Below, in pieces: positions 1 through 12,047 of a stretch of DNA of 64,000 bases (position 1 is the stretch's first letter; each line of letters starts with the position of its first letter). A program made the position numbers and the translations under genes. The stretch covers positions 376,026,189 to 376,090,188 of the forward strand of contig NC_057798.1 in NCBI RefSeq assembly GCF_018294505.1. Reading direction: 5' to 3'. The notes below the pieces were generated by a model, which was given only the letters and a program-made list of their open reading frames with translations, did not search any database and had not been told where the DNA came from. Origin of the DNA: Triticum aestivum (taxonomy: Eukaryota; Streptophyta; Magnoliopsida; Poales; Poaceae).

Positions 1-785
1 TATAAAGAAACAATTAAGTTAGTTTTAGTAGAGAGCTTTTTGTCACAAGAAAGTTATTTGTCCCTAGGCAATCAATAACTAGCCTGGTAATCATTATTGC
101 AATTTTATACGAGGGAGAGGCATAAGCTAACATACTTTCTCTACTTGGATCATATGCACTTATGATTGGAACTCTAGCAAGCATCCGCAACTACTAAAGA
201 TCATTAAGGTAAAACCCAACCATAGCATTAAAGTATCAAGTCCTCTTTACTACCATACGCAAACAACCTACTTACTCAGGTTTGTGCTTCTGTCACTCAC
301 GCCACCCACCATAAGTGAATCATGAACATATTGCAAACCCTACAGTGGGGATCCCTCATGCTTGCGCGACATGGTGAACACCATAGGACAACACCAATAA
401 TAAAACATACAACTCAAACCAATCATGATCATCAGTCAACCCATAGGACAAAACGAATCTACTCAAACATCATAGGATACCAATACATCATTGGGAAATA
501 ATATATAGAGTTGAGAACCATGTTTAAGTAGATAATACAATGGGGAGAAGAGGTGTTACACCGCTGCATAGAGGGGGAGAGAGTTGGTGATGATGGCGGC
601 AGAGTTGTTGGTGTAGATCACCATCACGATGATGGCCCCGACGGCGTTCTGGCGCCATCGGGAGAGAGGGGGGAGAGCCCCCCTCCTTCTTCTTCTTCCT
701 TGACCTCCCTCCTAGATGGTAGTATGGTTTCCCCTCTGGTCCTTGGCCTCCATGGCAGTGGAGGGGCAAGAGCCCCTCCGAGATT

Positions 786-837
<52 letters not shown>

Positions 838-1315
838 CCTTCTATTTCCGTGTTCCTGTTTTCTGGCTTTTCACCATTTCTTAAATTCCTGGAGATTCGG
901 AACTCCGATTGAGCTGAAATTTTAACACAATTTTTATCCGTATATCAGCTTTCTTGCGGCTGAAATAGGGCACAAACTGCCTTACGGGGTGTCCACAAGC
1001 CTTCCAGGCGCGCCCAGGGTAGGGGGCGCGCCCCTAGGGCTTGTGGGCCCCTCGGGCATTGTCTTGCGTTGATTATTTTCCCCAAAAATCACATATATCC
1101 CAAAACAAATCTCCGTAAATTTTTATCGCGTCTGGACTTCATTTGGTATGGTTATTCTGCAAAACAAAAAACATGCAACAAACAGGAACTGGCACTTGGC
1201 ACTGGATCGATATGTTAGTCCGAAAAATTAATATAAAAAGTTGCCAAAAGTATATGTAAGTTGTAGAATATTGGCGTGAAACAATCAAAACTATAGATAC
1301 GATGGAGACGTATCA
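1..1315 (-). mobile_element. LTR of a Ty3/gypsy element, cut by window edge
   Basis: Read on the minus strand the segment begins TGATACGTCTCCATCG at its right end, the start typical of a large family of Triticeae gypsy LTRs (Sabrina/Fatima type; family name uncertain). The interior carries the long CT run and GC-rich blocks usual in such LTRs. The left end lies outside the window, so it cannot be told whether this is a solo LTR or the 5' LTR of a full minus-strand element. The five bases to its right, AGTAT, would be the target duplication if the left end were seen. It interrupts a gag frame that resumes immediately at 1321. Confidence 0.75.
789..834. repeat. (CT)n microsatellite
   Basis: About 22 uninterrupted CT units inside the LTR. 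Short open frames across it are an artefact of the repeat. Confidence 0.95.
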
Positions 1316-2880
1316 AGTATGCTCTTGTATGGTGGGAGAATAAGAACCGTGCCCATGAGCGACCAACAACATGGGCTGACATGAAGCGAATCAGGAGGGA
1401 ACACTTTGTGCCTGCTTATTACACTCGTCAGCTTTATAGTAGACTGCGTCATCTAGTGCAAGGTGCAAAATCAGTTGATGAGTGCTACAAAGAGATGCAA
1501 GTTTTGATGATCTGTACAGCTGTGCGTGAGTCTGCGGAGGCCACCATGGTATGTTTCTTTAAGGGGTTAGAAGCAAAAATTTGTGACCGTGTTGATTTAA
1601 TGCAATATAATGATATTCATGAGTTACTTCATCAAGCGGAGCGTGCTGAACATTGGGTATTGGAGAAGCAAGCTTCAAAGACTCGTCCAACTTAGAACAA
1701 TGGGCGACGTGGTTCTTCTCTCCTATTGAGGGTGGGTTTAGTGCTAAACTGACTACTTCTTATAAGTCGGGAAGCATTGAACAAACCAAAGTGGCTGCTG
1801 TGCCAAAGGAGGTTTCTCAAGTTTCATCTATTGCGACGTCATCTGATCATCGTAATATTATTTGCCACAAGTGTGTAGGACGTGGACACATGAATCATGA
1901 ATGTTCCAATCAACGAAGGGTTCTACTTGTTGATGTGAAATATATTTGAGAATCTGAAGATGAGATGCCTAAGTTAGAGTATGGAATCAAAAGAGGTCAT
2001 GGTGATACCATACTATGTTATCCTCAAGATGACCATGATATGGAGAGTTTGCTAGCACATAAGATCAAGCGAGATGACAAGACCATTGTTGAACAAGGAC
2101 AATGGCGGAGTATTTTTCAAACTGCATGTACCATCAAGGGAGAAGTTTGCAAACTGAAAATTGATGGTGGCAGTGCTAGAAACATGATTAGCAAGGATGT
2201 GGTGGAGTCTCTTTTGTTGCCAACATGGGAGCACCCAAGACCATACTATATGAAATGGATAAATGATGTTGGCAAAGTGAAGGTAACTCATAGGGTGAAG
2301 GTTCCTTTTTGTGTTGATGGCTATGTTAATAAGGTGGAATGCGATGTTATGCCACTACATGTTTGTCACCTTATTTTGGGGCATACGTGGCAGCATGATG
2401 TTACCGCTCTTCATCATGGGTAAACAAACAAGTAGACTTTTATGCATAAGGGTGAGTTCTATGCTATTCTTCTAAGGATGCACATAATATAAAGTGTACT
2501 GTGGAAGTGTTCAAGAAGAATTCTCCAAGGCCTAAGTCGAAACCGAGGATGGTTTCCTTTCAAGGGAAGGAGGATGACGTGACCCCAAAAATTATCTCTA
2601 AAAATATTGTTAGTAAGGTGAACTAGAGAAATACTAAAAAATATATGGTTCATGCCAGACGCAATGAGAAAAAAGAAGAAGCTACTGTTGTACATTGAAG
2701 GAATCGAAGAGTTGAATTGAGAGAGCCACATTGCAGCAATTAGGCAACACATATTTCTATTGGACGTGTTCCTGTTCATCTTGTTGCGCGGGAGGACGAC
2801 GAGCCACAATTTAGAACTCCATTCAGACAAACACATCTACGTGAGTATACAAGGAAGTAGTCTTAGTTTGCTTTGTCCTT
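1316..2880 (+). pseudogene. Decayed Ty3/gypsy gag-protease remnant
   Basis: This is the remains of a retrotransposon polyprotein. In order it shows a gag segment (1321-1695, including a WW pair followed by a TWADMK stretch), a CCHC zinc knuckle near 1863 (C-x2-C-x4-H-x4-C), and a retropepsin-like region with the active-site motif IDGGSARN near 2160. The protease region resembles that of element G at 62595, so both belong to related gypsy lineages. The gag and knuckle parts are in different frames (shift near 1650-1700) and a TGA at 1947 splits knuckle from protease. After 2420 only a lysine-rich linker remains before a short C-terminal-like piece; RT, RNase H and integrase are absent, which suggests an internal deletion. 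The 5' part is cut by the LTR at 1-1315. Confidence 0.8.
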
Positions 2881-3039
2881 TTGTGATCAGTGTGCTGTAT
2901 TTTTAAAATAGTTAATTAGTGATTAAATAAGATAGAGGAGAGAGAGAGAGAGAGAGTTGGATTAGTACTAGTAGCAGTACGTGGCTATATGGCCAGGTTC
3001 GAGTCCAATTAGTATTCGGTCCAAGGAGTCCAGGTCGGT
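2881..3039. other. Non-coding flank with (GA)n tract
   Basis: AT-rich sequence with a GA run at about 2937-2956, probably the 3' non-coding end of the older gypsy remnant. No gene is seen. Confidence 0.5.
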
Positions 3040-4548
3040 TGTTGAAAATGTTGTCTCCGCTGCTGAGTTTGAGGAACTTCACCGAAGTACATCTGCGTTG
3101 CAGAGAAGAACGAGCTATATTTATTGAAGTAATAGAGTTGAGAATATTGATGTGAAGAAATCAACCCCTTGAAAATTTACTGTTGAAGCAAAGCTTTCGA
3201 TTCGATATTGTCGTCCAAAGAAATTGAATGCGGCGATGGGAGACGAAGACAAAGTGAAGATGTAGTATTCATTTTGTTGTTCTTCTTTCATTCTTTCGAG
3301 TCATAGGACCTCCGTACTATGAAGAGGGGTATAGGTTCTCGATGCTTAGATCTATTGTGATGCTTAGCCATAACCTATGGAAGATGCACGAGAAATCTCT
3401 TTGTGCCCCGAGCAAATACTTGCCAGAGACTATGATCTTCTTCGCTGCGAGAGATTTGCCTCGGATCGAGGAGTTAGCATTTCTTGCTCCGCAAGAAATG
3501 TTATCGTTGTGCTCGAATCCGACCATTGGACTCATGTTGTTCGGCCATTGGCTGAACCCGATGTCTAATTTGGTCTTTTCCCATCAGGGAAGGCTGCGGC
3601 TATAAATAGCCACCCCGCTCCAACGTTGTTTGTTGGCTGCTCCGCTTGAGATTTCTGAGAAGATTGATTTGAGCAACCCGTCTCCAAGTGATTTGAGTTT
3701 AAGATCCACCGAGAGAAAAACCAAGAGCCCAAACTTAGACAGTGGTTTTGCATCATAGTAGTTCTGACTGAGAGTTCTTGTACCTATTACTCTTGAGAGT
3801 TGCACACTCTCTAGATGGATAGGTTTCTGCTTCGAGTGTTGAAAAGTTGTTGTATTCACCAAGCCTGATCTTCAGCAACCAAGAGTGATTGTGGTTCGCG
3901 AAGATCGACCGAAGGTTTGGAGATTGCCGACAAGGATCTACCACGAGTGAATCAACCTAAGTCTGATCAGCTCTGCATTGAAGGAGAATAGGGTGAAGAT
4001 ATTTTATCTTCCGTGTTAAGTCAAAGCCCCTCCAAACAAACTTAGCCCTTTGGCAGAAGGGTGAACTGGTCTACCAAATCTGATTATCACCTTCGAGCAC
4101 CACTGGTTCATTCTATTTCACTACAATTCCTTCAACAGTTTTTATATGTGCTCTGTGTCAATAGTTTATCTGATCATTCTATTCGGTTGTCTACTTATAT
4201 ATTCATACTCATCATGTTTCACTCTCATGCTTGTATTCATTCGTTACTTTCATATTCCTCAAATCCCTTATGGTATCATTACCTGTGCGCTTCATGTTGT
4301 GTCTTGTTCTACTACATCTGTTTGCATGTTGCATTACTCTCATCATAGTTAAACTTGTGATTTATCAAGCTCGTACTGTTGTTAATGCTTTCATCAATGA
4401 ATATGCTTTTGAAGAAGAAGATTGACTTAATTCAATTCCTTCGAAACTCTATTCCGTAGCTGCGATTGGGATTAGCTTCAAAACTTTCAGAAGAAATTTT
4501 GAATCTCTCATTCACCCCCCTCTAGTCGATATACTCTCGGTCCTAACA
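3040..4548 (+). repeat. 5' LTR of element A
   Basis: Direct repeat of 13045-14618. Right after the terminal TGTTG it lacks about 112 bp present in the 3' LTR. Near 3540 it has about 41 bp that the 3' LTR lacks. It ends TCCTAACA two bases before the primer binding site. Confidence 0.88.
3601..3608 (+). promoter_or_regulatory. LTR TATA box (element A, 5' LTR)
   Basis: TATAAATA in the context GGCTATAAATAGCC, conserved at the same place in the 3' LTR. This is the likely core promoter for the genomic transcript. Confidence 0.65.
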
Positions 4549-4550
4549 AT

Positions 4551-4562
4551 TGGTATCAGAGC
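4551..4562 (+). other. Primer binding site, element A
   Basis: TGGTATCAGAGC starts two bases after the 5' LTR. It is the standard plant site complementary to the 3' end of initiator tRNA-Met. Confidence 0.92.
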
Positions 4563-4615
4563 AGGTACTCCCTGTCTCTGTTTATTAAAGGTCTAACATC
4601 CTTGGAGTTTTGAGT

Positions 4616-6838
4616 ATGTCGTATGCAGGTAGATCCTCGCAATCTAAAACATTTCCAAATGACTATCTGTACTGGAAGGAATGGATGAGAATCAGAATTC
4701 ATGCTATCGACTATGATCTATTGCGGACTGTAGAAGATGGTTACACCATTCAACACCCTGATACTCCATCTTCTGATGACAAGGCTATGATGCGTTTGGA
4801 TGCACAAGCGAGAGATATTATTGTGCGAGTATCTCAAAGAACGTGTTCATTCGGTTCTGAAACCTTGACACTGCAAAGCAAGTCTGGGATGCTATAAAAA
4901 ATTCATGAAGAATTCATCTCCAGAATAGACTCTCACACTCAAATGCTTCTTGCCATGTTTGCCAGGTTCAAAAGTCTTTGAAAGGAAAGTGTTATGGAAA
5001 TCACTGATCGGCTAACAGACATTATTGAAAGACTTCATCAATGATGCATAATTGATATCATTGACAGAGATGTGGTCGAAAAACTTCTGAGTTCTCTTGA
5101 TGAATCCTTCATTCTCAGTGTAACTGAAATCAAACAAAGACCAAACTATGAAGAGCTTCACTATGTTGAGGTCATGATGCTACTATCGACTTATGAAGAG
5201 AAGATGGAACTGGAAAATGCAAATCAAGAATCTCTTCAGAAGGTGAAGGAGAAATCCTCTCTCACTATGGCAGCTCTCAGGAAGAAGAAGAAGATGTTGA
5301 GAATCAACACACCATCACAAGAGAATTGGAAATTTTCACACAACGGCTGAGTGATCTCAGAAGACAAAACTTGTATCTTGTGAACGATGATGAAGATGAA
5401 GTGCCTGAATCCTCAAGACAGTTACCTCCGAAAGAAATTAAGTGCTTCAAGTACAAATAGCTTGGTCATGTCATAGCAGATTATCCTTGCTGGGATGAAG
5501 CACCTAGTAACCGATGGAAGCATCTTCACTGCAATGGATTTTCTCGGATGGATCATCACACTAAGCTCTCAAAGAAAAAGGAACCCGCTTCATCCTCTTT
5601 GGTGAGACCAGTCACTGACATAAATGCTAGGGCAATAATTGATTCCAACATGAAGAAAATCTCTCAAGTGAATAGAGATTGTACTAACCTGACACTAGAC
5701 TCTGAAGAAGAGATAACAGACACTCAGATGATGAAGAATTCTACAAAAGGATTGGGAGAAGCAATGCATATGTTGCCATTGAATCATTGAAAGATTTCAG
5801 CAAATCATATGCTAATAATGATACTTCAAGTAATGATGATTCAAATGATGAACCAGTCGCCTTCTGTCTCATGGCAAAATCATCAAAGGATCATGTATCT
5901 GCAAAACACCAAAGATCCATGAATGAATATTCACCTAAATATATCTCTTATGCCAAGCTGGTCAAGATCTCTAATCCCCAACATGACGAACTTGAAATGC
6001 TTGAGAGAAATCTCAAGCCCTGTTCAAGAATTCATCCGATTAACCAGTTAACTTGCCAATTAATCCCTACTCGTAGGGTCACCGAATAGCCGATTAACTG
6101 ATTAATTGCCCGAGTAATTGATTAAATTGTTGATTAACTTGCCGATTAGCCTATTAATCCCCTACTCGTCAACCAACCGAGCAGCTACCAGTTAACGATT
6201 TCCTCAACAATGATCTCAGGAAAACTAAAGGATTAGTGGTCGAAGAGATGGAGAAGAATCAAAAGTTGATCGAAGAGTGAGATGCTTTTTCATCAACTAT
6301 TGATGATCTTACCAAATGATATGATTCTGTTACAGCCGACTACGAGAGTTTATCAGAGGAACTCCTTAACTGGAATCAAGAACTCGTGTCTCTGGAAGAA
6401 ACTCATAACAAGCTGGTATTAGAGAAAGCTTCTCTCTTCACCAAGCAATCTGTTTGACTTCCTGATGATTTTATACCTCAATGCTTTAAATGCCTAGAAC
6501 GTACCAGTGTCGATTCTCATGTTGAAACTTATAATACTATTGTTGAGAATGTTGCTACTACTGAAATAGGTACTACTAAGCCCTCTTCCAAGGATTTTGC
6601 TACTACTACTGAAGAAAATTGCAGGTTAAAGGGCTTACTTGAGACTGGAATGCCAAGGAGCCTGAAAGGGCATCAAACCCTATGTGATGTACTCAAGAAG
6701 TCCATACTGCACAAAAATCCTCAGGAGGAAGGATTAGGTTTCGAAAAGAAACTCAATGCGGATGGATCCTATTGGACTCCCGAGCAATATGCTCGAAAAA
6801 CTTGGGTTCGTGCAAAGAGTAAAACTCTCGAACCTTAA
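4616..6838 (+). pseudogene. Copia-type gag remnant of element A
   Basis: The first ATG (4616) begins a segment with the tryptophan- and acid-rich pattern of UBN2/copia gag N-termini (YLYWKEWMRIRIHAIDYDLL). A helical segment around 5072-5240 ends in a typical EEKME stretch. A zinc knuckle lies near 5443, but a TAG falls inside it and its last Cys is displaced. A coiled-coil region follows at 6200-6460, and the C-terminal part (6600-6838) contains GLGFEKK and a WTPEQYARKTWV-like stretch, which corresponds to GVGFERK in the gag of element B. The frame changes several times and contains multiple stops. A 170-bp AT-rich insertion disrupts it near 6020. It would have formed the virus-like particle; it is not functional now. 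Confidence 0.78.
6018..6195. repeat. AT-rich insertion built on GATTAA-like words
   Basis: Between two gag-like stretches lies about 170 bp of recurring CGATTAAC, CCAATTAATCC and GATTAGCC words with CCTACTCG at both ends. It does not read as gag in any frame. It resembles a small hAT-type MITE or a satellite-like insertion; I could not define a clean target duplication. Confidence 0.4.
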
Positions 6839-7750
6839 ACTTTAACTGGTTATCTCTTGCCCATTCCTGTTGATACTGACGAGTCTAGTGACTCAAATTA
6901 AAAAATATTCAAACAACAGGATGGCAAAGTTTTCTCTCGATATGTTGGAACTAACTACAGGTCAGGCGCACCAAAGAAGCAAATCTGGGTAAAAAATTGC
7001 ATTGTGGAAAACTTGTCTGTCGCTGCTAACCTGACTATGCAGGATAACTCTTGATGAGGAAATGGATATCATTCTCAGTCTGCACAAGTATCTTTTTCGA
7101 ATGATTATCATCTTAATCTGCGTCAGAAGGAGTACATGTGTACATCTTCAAATCATTACATACATGCATTTGGAAATTAGTTCTATGCCTACTCATATGA
7201 TTATCATCAAAGTGCACTGGTGCCTCGCAGACCTCACTGAAGGAATATACCCCTCAGTTCAAGCAAATGAGATCCTCGCCCCCCACGCAAGTGTGGGTTG
7301 TGAAGAAGAACTAATCATCTCATGCAGGAATTTCTCTCAGGGATATCTCATGATTTTCTTAAGCCCTGAGATCAATTATCATTGGTGCTTATCTTTCTGT
7401 GTTTTCATTCAAAGTGTTTTGTGCCTTTGTTTTCCTTCATTTGGTTTTGAGTTTTGAGCCAGTCTCTTATCTATCTGTAATCACTTCTTGCTTGTCATAA
7501 ACATGCAACTTGATCTAAGGTGATTTTACTCCGACATCCTTAGTCACGAATGAAATCAACTTTGAAATTTCATCTGTTTTGGCGCTTGCGCTTCCTCAAA
7601 CCTTTCGGCATTCAGTTTAGTTATCGAGATTTTCGTAGGAAACGGCTAACACGTGCCCATGATCTCTCATTTGTGATCCCGTCCGTTGAATGTGGAACGT
7701 CCCGAGTTTTTCAGTCGTAGATTTTAGAGGGGGCGGTTTCCCCCTCTGGC
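6839..7750 (+). other. Spacer between gag remnant and internal promoter (element A)
   Basis: No coding domain is seen. A short gag-like tail ends near 6900. The last 200 bp become pyrimidine-rich toward the internal TATA box and look like promoter-proximal sequence. Confidence 0.5.
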
Positions 7751-7758
7751 TATATAAA
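7751..7758 (+). promoter_or_regulatory. Internal TATA box upstream of ORF2 (element A)
   Basis: TATATAAA in the context GGCTATATAAACCCCCC, followed by a CT-rich initiator-like stretch. It lies 589 bp before the ORF2 start codon at 8340. It faces the same way as the element and is far from either LTR, so ORF2 seems to have its own promoter. Element B has the same arrangement. Confidence 0.55.
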
Positions 7759-8339
7759 CCCCCCTCTCTAGGTTTCTTATTCCTTAGTTCATTCCTTGTT
7801 CGGACTCAAACCTCTCCTCTCGCTCTTCGTCTGAGCCCGAGCTCGAAGCAGCGTTGACAACGATCCATGCCATGCAACTTCAGCAAAGCTCCGTCACAGT
7901 TGGTCGCGCTAGTGAGGTAACTCCTTCTCTACTGCGCTGCCGTAGTTGATCTGTATTGCCAAGTTAGGGTGTACAGATCTGGAACTAGCCCTATTCCTCT
8001 TCTGTTCTAGGGTTGTTCGTCCCGACGTCATTTACCTTGTTTTATTCTCTTGCGGTAGATCTTTAGGATTCACTAAGTCGTGACTTGTACGGTTTATAGA
8101 AGTTACTCGTACCAGTATGTTTGGATCTAGGGTTCATATGGTATACATCAAATGATTAGAGGAATTCTTACTCTGTCTTAGGCATACTGTAATTCTCTCG
8201 ACAATATGTTCCAAGGCATATACCATGGATTCCTTTGTTGCTTTTGAAAATTATCTGTTTTGAGTCAAAATGTTTCTGTGCATGTTTGTGACTTCTTCCT
8301 ATTTTGCTCTCGCATTATTGCTTTTCTCTCGGAGTGGTC
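7759..8339 (+). other. Probable 5' leader of ORF2 with a possible intron
   Basis: CT-rich leader without a gene. A plausible donor (GAG|GTAACT) lies at 7917 and a pyrimidine tract ending CGGAG lies at 8334, six bases before the ATG. This would give a leader intron of about 418 bp. Splicing is inferred, not shown. Confidence 0.35.
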
Positions 8340-11300
8340 ATGGCAAACAGTTCAGAAGAGTACTCTGGGTCTGAGGACGAAATTCCACAACAGCTGCGTG
8401 TGGTTGATAAAACAAAGGCGACTGAAAGAAAATCAACTAAGCCACCAAAAGCCCAGGAGAAGAAGAAACCCGAATCAGAATATGCTAAATAAGATGATGA
8501 TATTCCCTTAGCTCACAGTCAACCAGAGGATGAGCTAGTCACCGACTCCAAGACCCTGTTCTCTGATGGAAATCCCAAGAAGGGTGGTCGCTGTAGAGAG
8601 AGGAACACCGCGACTGAGATGTCTGATCCTGAAACGTATAAAACTCCACCTGGAGTTGAAACCGCAAATGATAGAAATAACATGCTACAAAAGATTCGTC
8701 GTCATTGGGCGAAGAAGTGGTTCAACTATGAGAACGCCTGAAGGAAATATCAGATCCTATTTGCTTTCACTCCACCTTGGAATGACTGCATAACAGAGGG
8801 CTGCCTAGGTCCGAATGATGAAAAAGTTAGGCTAGCTCCCCCCCCAATGCTCATGCAGACTGATTGAAAACAACTGGTGACTTCCCCGAGGAAGTGGAAA
8901 AGAGAGCAAAGGCAAAGGCCAAGCGTGACACCAAGGAGGCGAAGAAAAATCAGTTGGAACAAAGAAATGTTGAGTTGACTCAACAAGATGTGCAGGAGAA
9001 GAAGGAAAGGGTGTATGCCCAAAAAGAAAAGAAGAAGAGGAAGTTTGTTTCTCCTCGAGCTTTGAAGAAGAAGTCTGCCACCAAAAAATCAAGAAAGGTT
9101 GCATCTACCTCATCAGATGATTCTTCTGATGATAATGCCGGCGAAGAAATTCCCATGTACGATCAAAGAGCTCTGCTTGATAAGCCGTACCAAACTCCCT
9201 CTCCAGCAAAGGTTTCATCTCCATTGAGTTCTTCACCAAAGCTTGCTCCTGTACCATCAGATAAACCTTCGGATTCTGCTGCCCCAGTGGCAAAGAGAAA
9301 GTTGATGACTGATGAAAAAGCTATTGGTCCTGCCGAGAAGGCCAAGAAAGTTGTTCCTGCTTCCACAGAGGAATATGATTTTGATCTTATGTTTGACATT
9401 GTTGAAGGTGCTTCTTATGATGCAAATCCATCTGAGTTGATCAGTCTGGGTTTTCCTGATGATGTTACCAAGATGGTAACAAAGCAATCTCTAAGCCGAA
9501 AGAGATTACCAAAGAACTGAACCAGACAGTCGAGGACAAGAAACTCCTTGACAAAATGAGAAAGGATGCAAAATCTAAGTCTGAAAGAAAAGACATGAAC
9601 AAGGGAATTCTTGAAATCACCAAAGCCCTCACTGTCATGAGAAACAACAAGATTGAGTGGCACTCCAAGCTAAAGATGGATGTTTCTCAACTCTATGATC
9701 GAAGAAACGATGAGATTAAGCGTCAGGCAGATCTTGCTCGACGAAGATAAAAAGAAGAGAAATGTCAGAGAGCACATGCAAGAGCCACCAAGCCGAAAGA
9801 TATCAAGGACCGTCATGTCCAATCTGTAATGAGTGAAGCACTGGTTGATTCAAGTGTCCCATTGCAACAGATTCCACCATCCCCTCGTTCCGAGGAAGAA
9901 ACTGAGCAACATAGTGTGCCTGCGGTAGTCATCATTCCTACCTCAGCTGCACAAGAATCTGATGTAGTGGACATGTATCTAGTCAATGCTGATAAAGTGA
10001 ATGTGGTGCCCGAGCAAAATGCTCCTGAAGAAAGAGTTGATCAAGAGATTGAGATGGAAAAGGCAGTTTCATCGCCTTTGAAAAAAATTCAAGTTGAACC
10101 CTCCAAAGGAAATACCACCTCGGTCTCCTCATCTGGTGCCCCTACCCAGATGTAGGTTGACTCTGCTCCTAGTTCTTTGGCTTCACAACCAGAATAGGAA
10201 GAGAAGAAATTGGAAGAGCCCATGGCTCCTGAAGAGAAAGAACAAACAGTTGTACCACCAGTGTTGCCATAGCAGATTGAAGGAGAACAAGTTGTGACTC
10301 AAGAGTCTGAAGAGTTGTCATGACACCCACCATTGAGAACTCACCAAAAGAAAAGGCCTAGTGCCTGATAATGAGAAAGCCGCTGAAGGAGTTCCAGCAA
10401 AGGAAATTGAATATCAGACCAGTGCTCCCATGCCATCAGCTCCAGAGACAGCTTTAAGGCCACTTGCTCCATTGAAGTCCATCGATAAGAATGTGCCAAC
10501 CTCTGATGTGTACAACCAATGGAAATAAGAAAGGAAGAAAATCAAAAAAAAAACCCAGGAATCATTTCCTCTATTTCTAGCTGAGTATGGCCCCAATGGC
10601 CCCGCTTTCAATGAACAACTTCATTCCTTAAAGATAGCGTTCTTTGGGGTTAGCCCTTATGAAGGAGAAAAGAATTCATTGTCACTGAGGTTTTGGACTG
10701 AGGAACAAGTTGTCTATTATCCTCGGATCTTGTTTGGCAAGCACTAAATTTTCAATCATAAGGTATTCAACTCCGATGAACTTGAGAAAATGCCTTGTTT
10801 CCATCATGCAATTGAGCATATTGAATATGCTCTACTGAAGGGATTCATGCGCTTCAATCGTGGCTGGAACAAAGCGATTATTCTTTAGTTTTATGCCACA
10901 CTGTATATCACAGGAGAGCTAGGAAATACCTCAACCTGGACGTTTGAATGGATGACTGGTAGAGAAAGAATCAAATGTTTGGCAGATCATTTTCTAGCCT
11001 TGATAAATATTCCTCAATGTGAGTTTGAGAATAACAGAGAGCACAGGCTGCATTTCTGGGAAGTGTCCGAAGCACACCTCCACGTACTGATGGATCACAC
11101 CATGGTAGGTGACGAATGCATTGACGTTGATATGAAGAAGTTGGCTTATGACAACAAAGTATTATTCCACATTCTGTGCAATACCATCACGCCAACATCA
11201 AAGGCATCGTGGGGAATGCACTTGTGGCAATATCTCAAGGAATTAAGTTTGACACTCCTGATCTTTTCATTCGAAACCTCGCTTGCAAAACAGATGGCCC

Positions 11301-12047
11301 TCAGTCATTGAAGCCTTATGCTCCATGGATCATGTTCGCAATCGAGCAGCTCTCAAATGAGAAATTCTTCTGCGCGTACATACCAAAAGTATTCATGCCA
11401 CCTGTTCATGACACTCTGTGCATGTGAAGGATTGTGGCAAAGGGAAGGAACCTATTGATACTACTTTCAAATGCTTCTGCGTCTGAAAATGCTCCGAAGG
11501 TCAAAGAAGCCAGGGTTGAAATCCCTCATGAGGAAAATCCATATCTCTATGAGATTTGTATTCACACACAGCAGACTCTGGAGAGACACATTAAGATGGA
11601 TAGAAATGAAAAGGTGGAACTAATGGTTGAGCTGAATCTGCTTCACAATCAATCTTGCTAGATTCTTCTTCATGAGAAGGAAGCAAAGAAGCGATCATGG
11701 ACTTTGTTGAGGAAGCATTCTTGTTGCAGAGAGTTAGCCAAAAAGGGTATTTTGAAGGACTATAACTATCTAGACTTTCTTGCTGTTCCGCGAATCCGAA
11801 GACAAACTCCAGATCTCCCACAATGTTCTACTTCAACAGGTCTATTGTTTGTCGATCATTTGTCGAATATGATGATGAAATTGTAGATACAGCCGGTACT
11901 CTTATCTTCAAGCTAGATGTTCATCGCTCCAAGCCTTCCAAAGCCCAGGCTGCCACCCCTGCTACTGCCTCGACCATTCCTCATTCTTCAGACTCTGATT
12001 CGTCGAGTGATTTTAATTCTGGTTCTGAGGATTCTCTCACGGAGTAG
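8340..12047 (+). pseudogene. ORF2 remnant of element A (plant transposon-protein family)
   Basis: The ATG at 8340 opens a serine/acid-rich N-terminus. A long lysine/glutamate-rich, low-complexity region follows (8864-10140, includes KAKAKRDTKEAKK-type runs, probably disordered and nuclear). The C-terminal domain (about 10560-11430) resembles the 'putative plant transposon protein' domain seen next to gag in many grass elements. The stretch NKAIIL-stop-FYATLYITGE then WMTGRERI then LINIP matches NDELILQFYSTAHF, WMSEGTRY, LINAP in ORF2 of element B, and KPYAPWI matches CGYAPQI. A serine/aspartate-rich tail ends at 12047. Many stops and at least three frame changes show it is dead. The biochemical role of the family is unknown to me; no nuclease, RT or integrase motif is present. 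Confidence 0.65.

Noticed and set aside
553..925. Overlapping open frames across the CT microsatellite
   Set aside because: They encode serine/leucine repeats from (CT)n inside an LTR and have no domain.
7062..7457. 131-codon frame between gag and internal promoter of A
   Set aside because: Hydrophobic, low-complexity reading of AT-rich spacer; no domain and no counterpart in element B.
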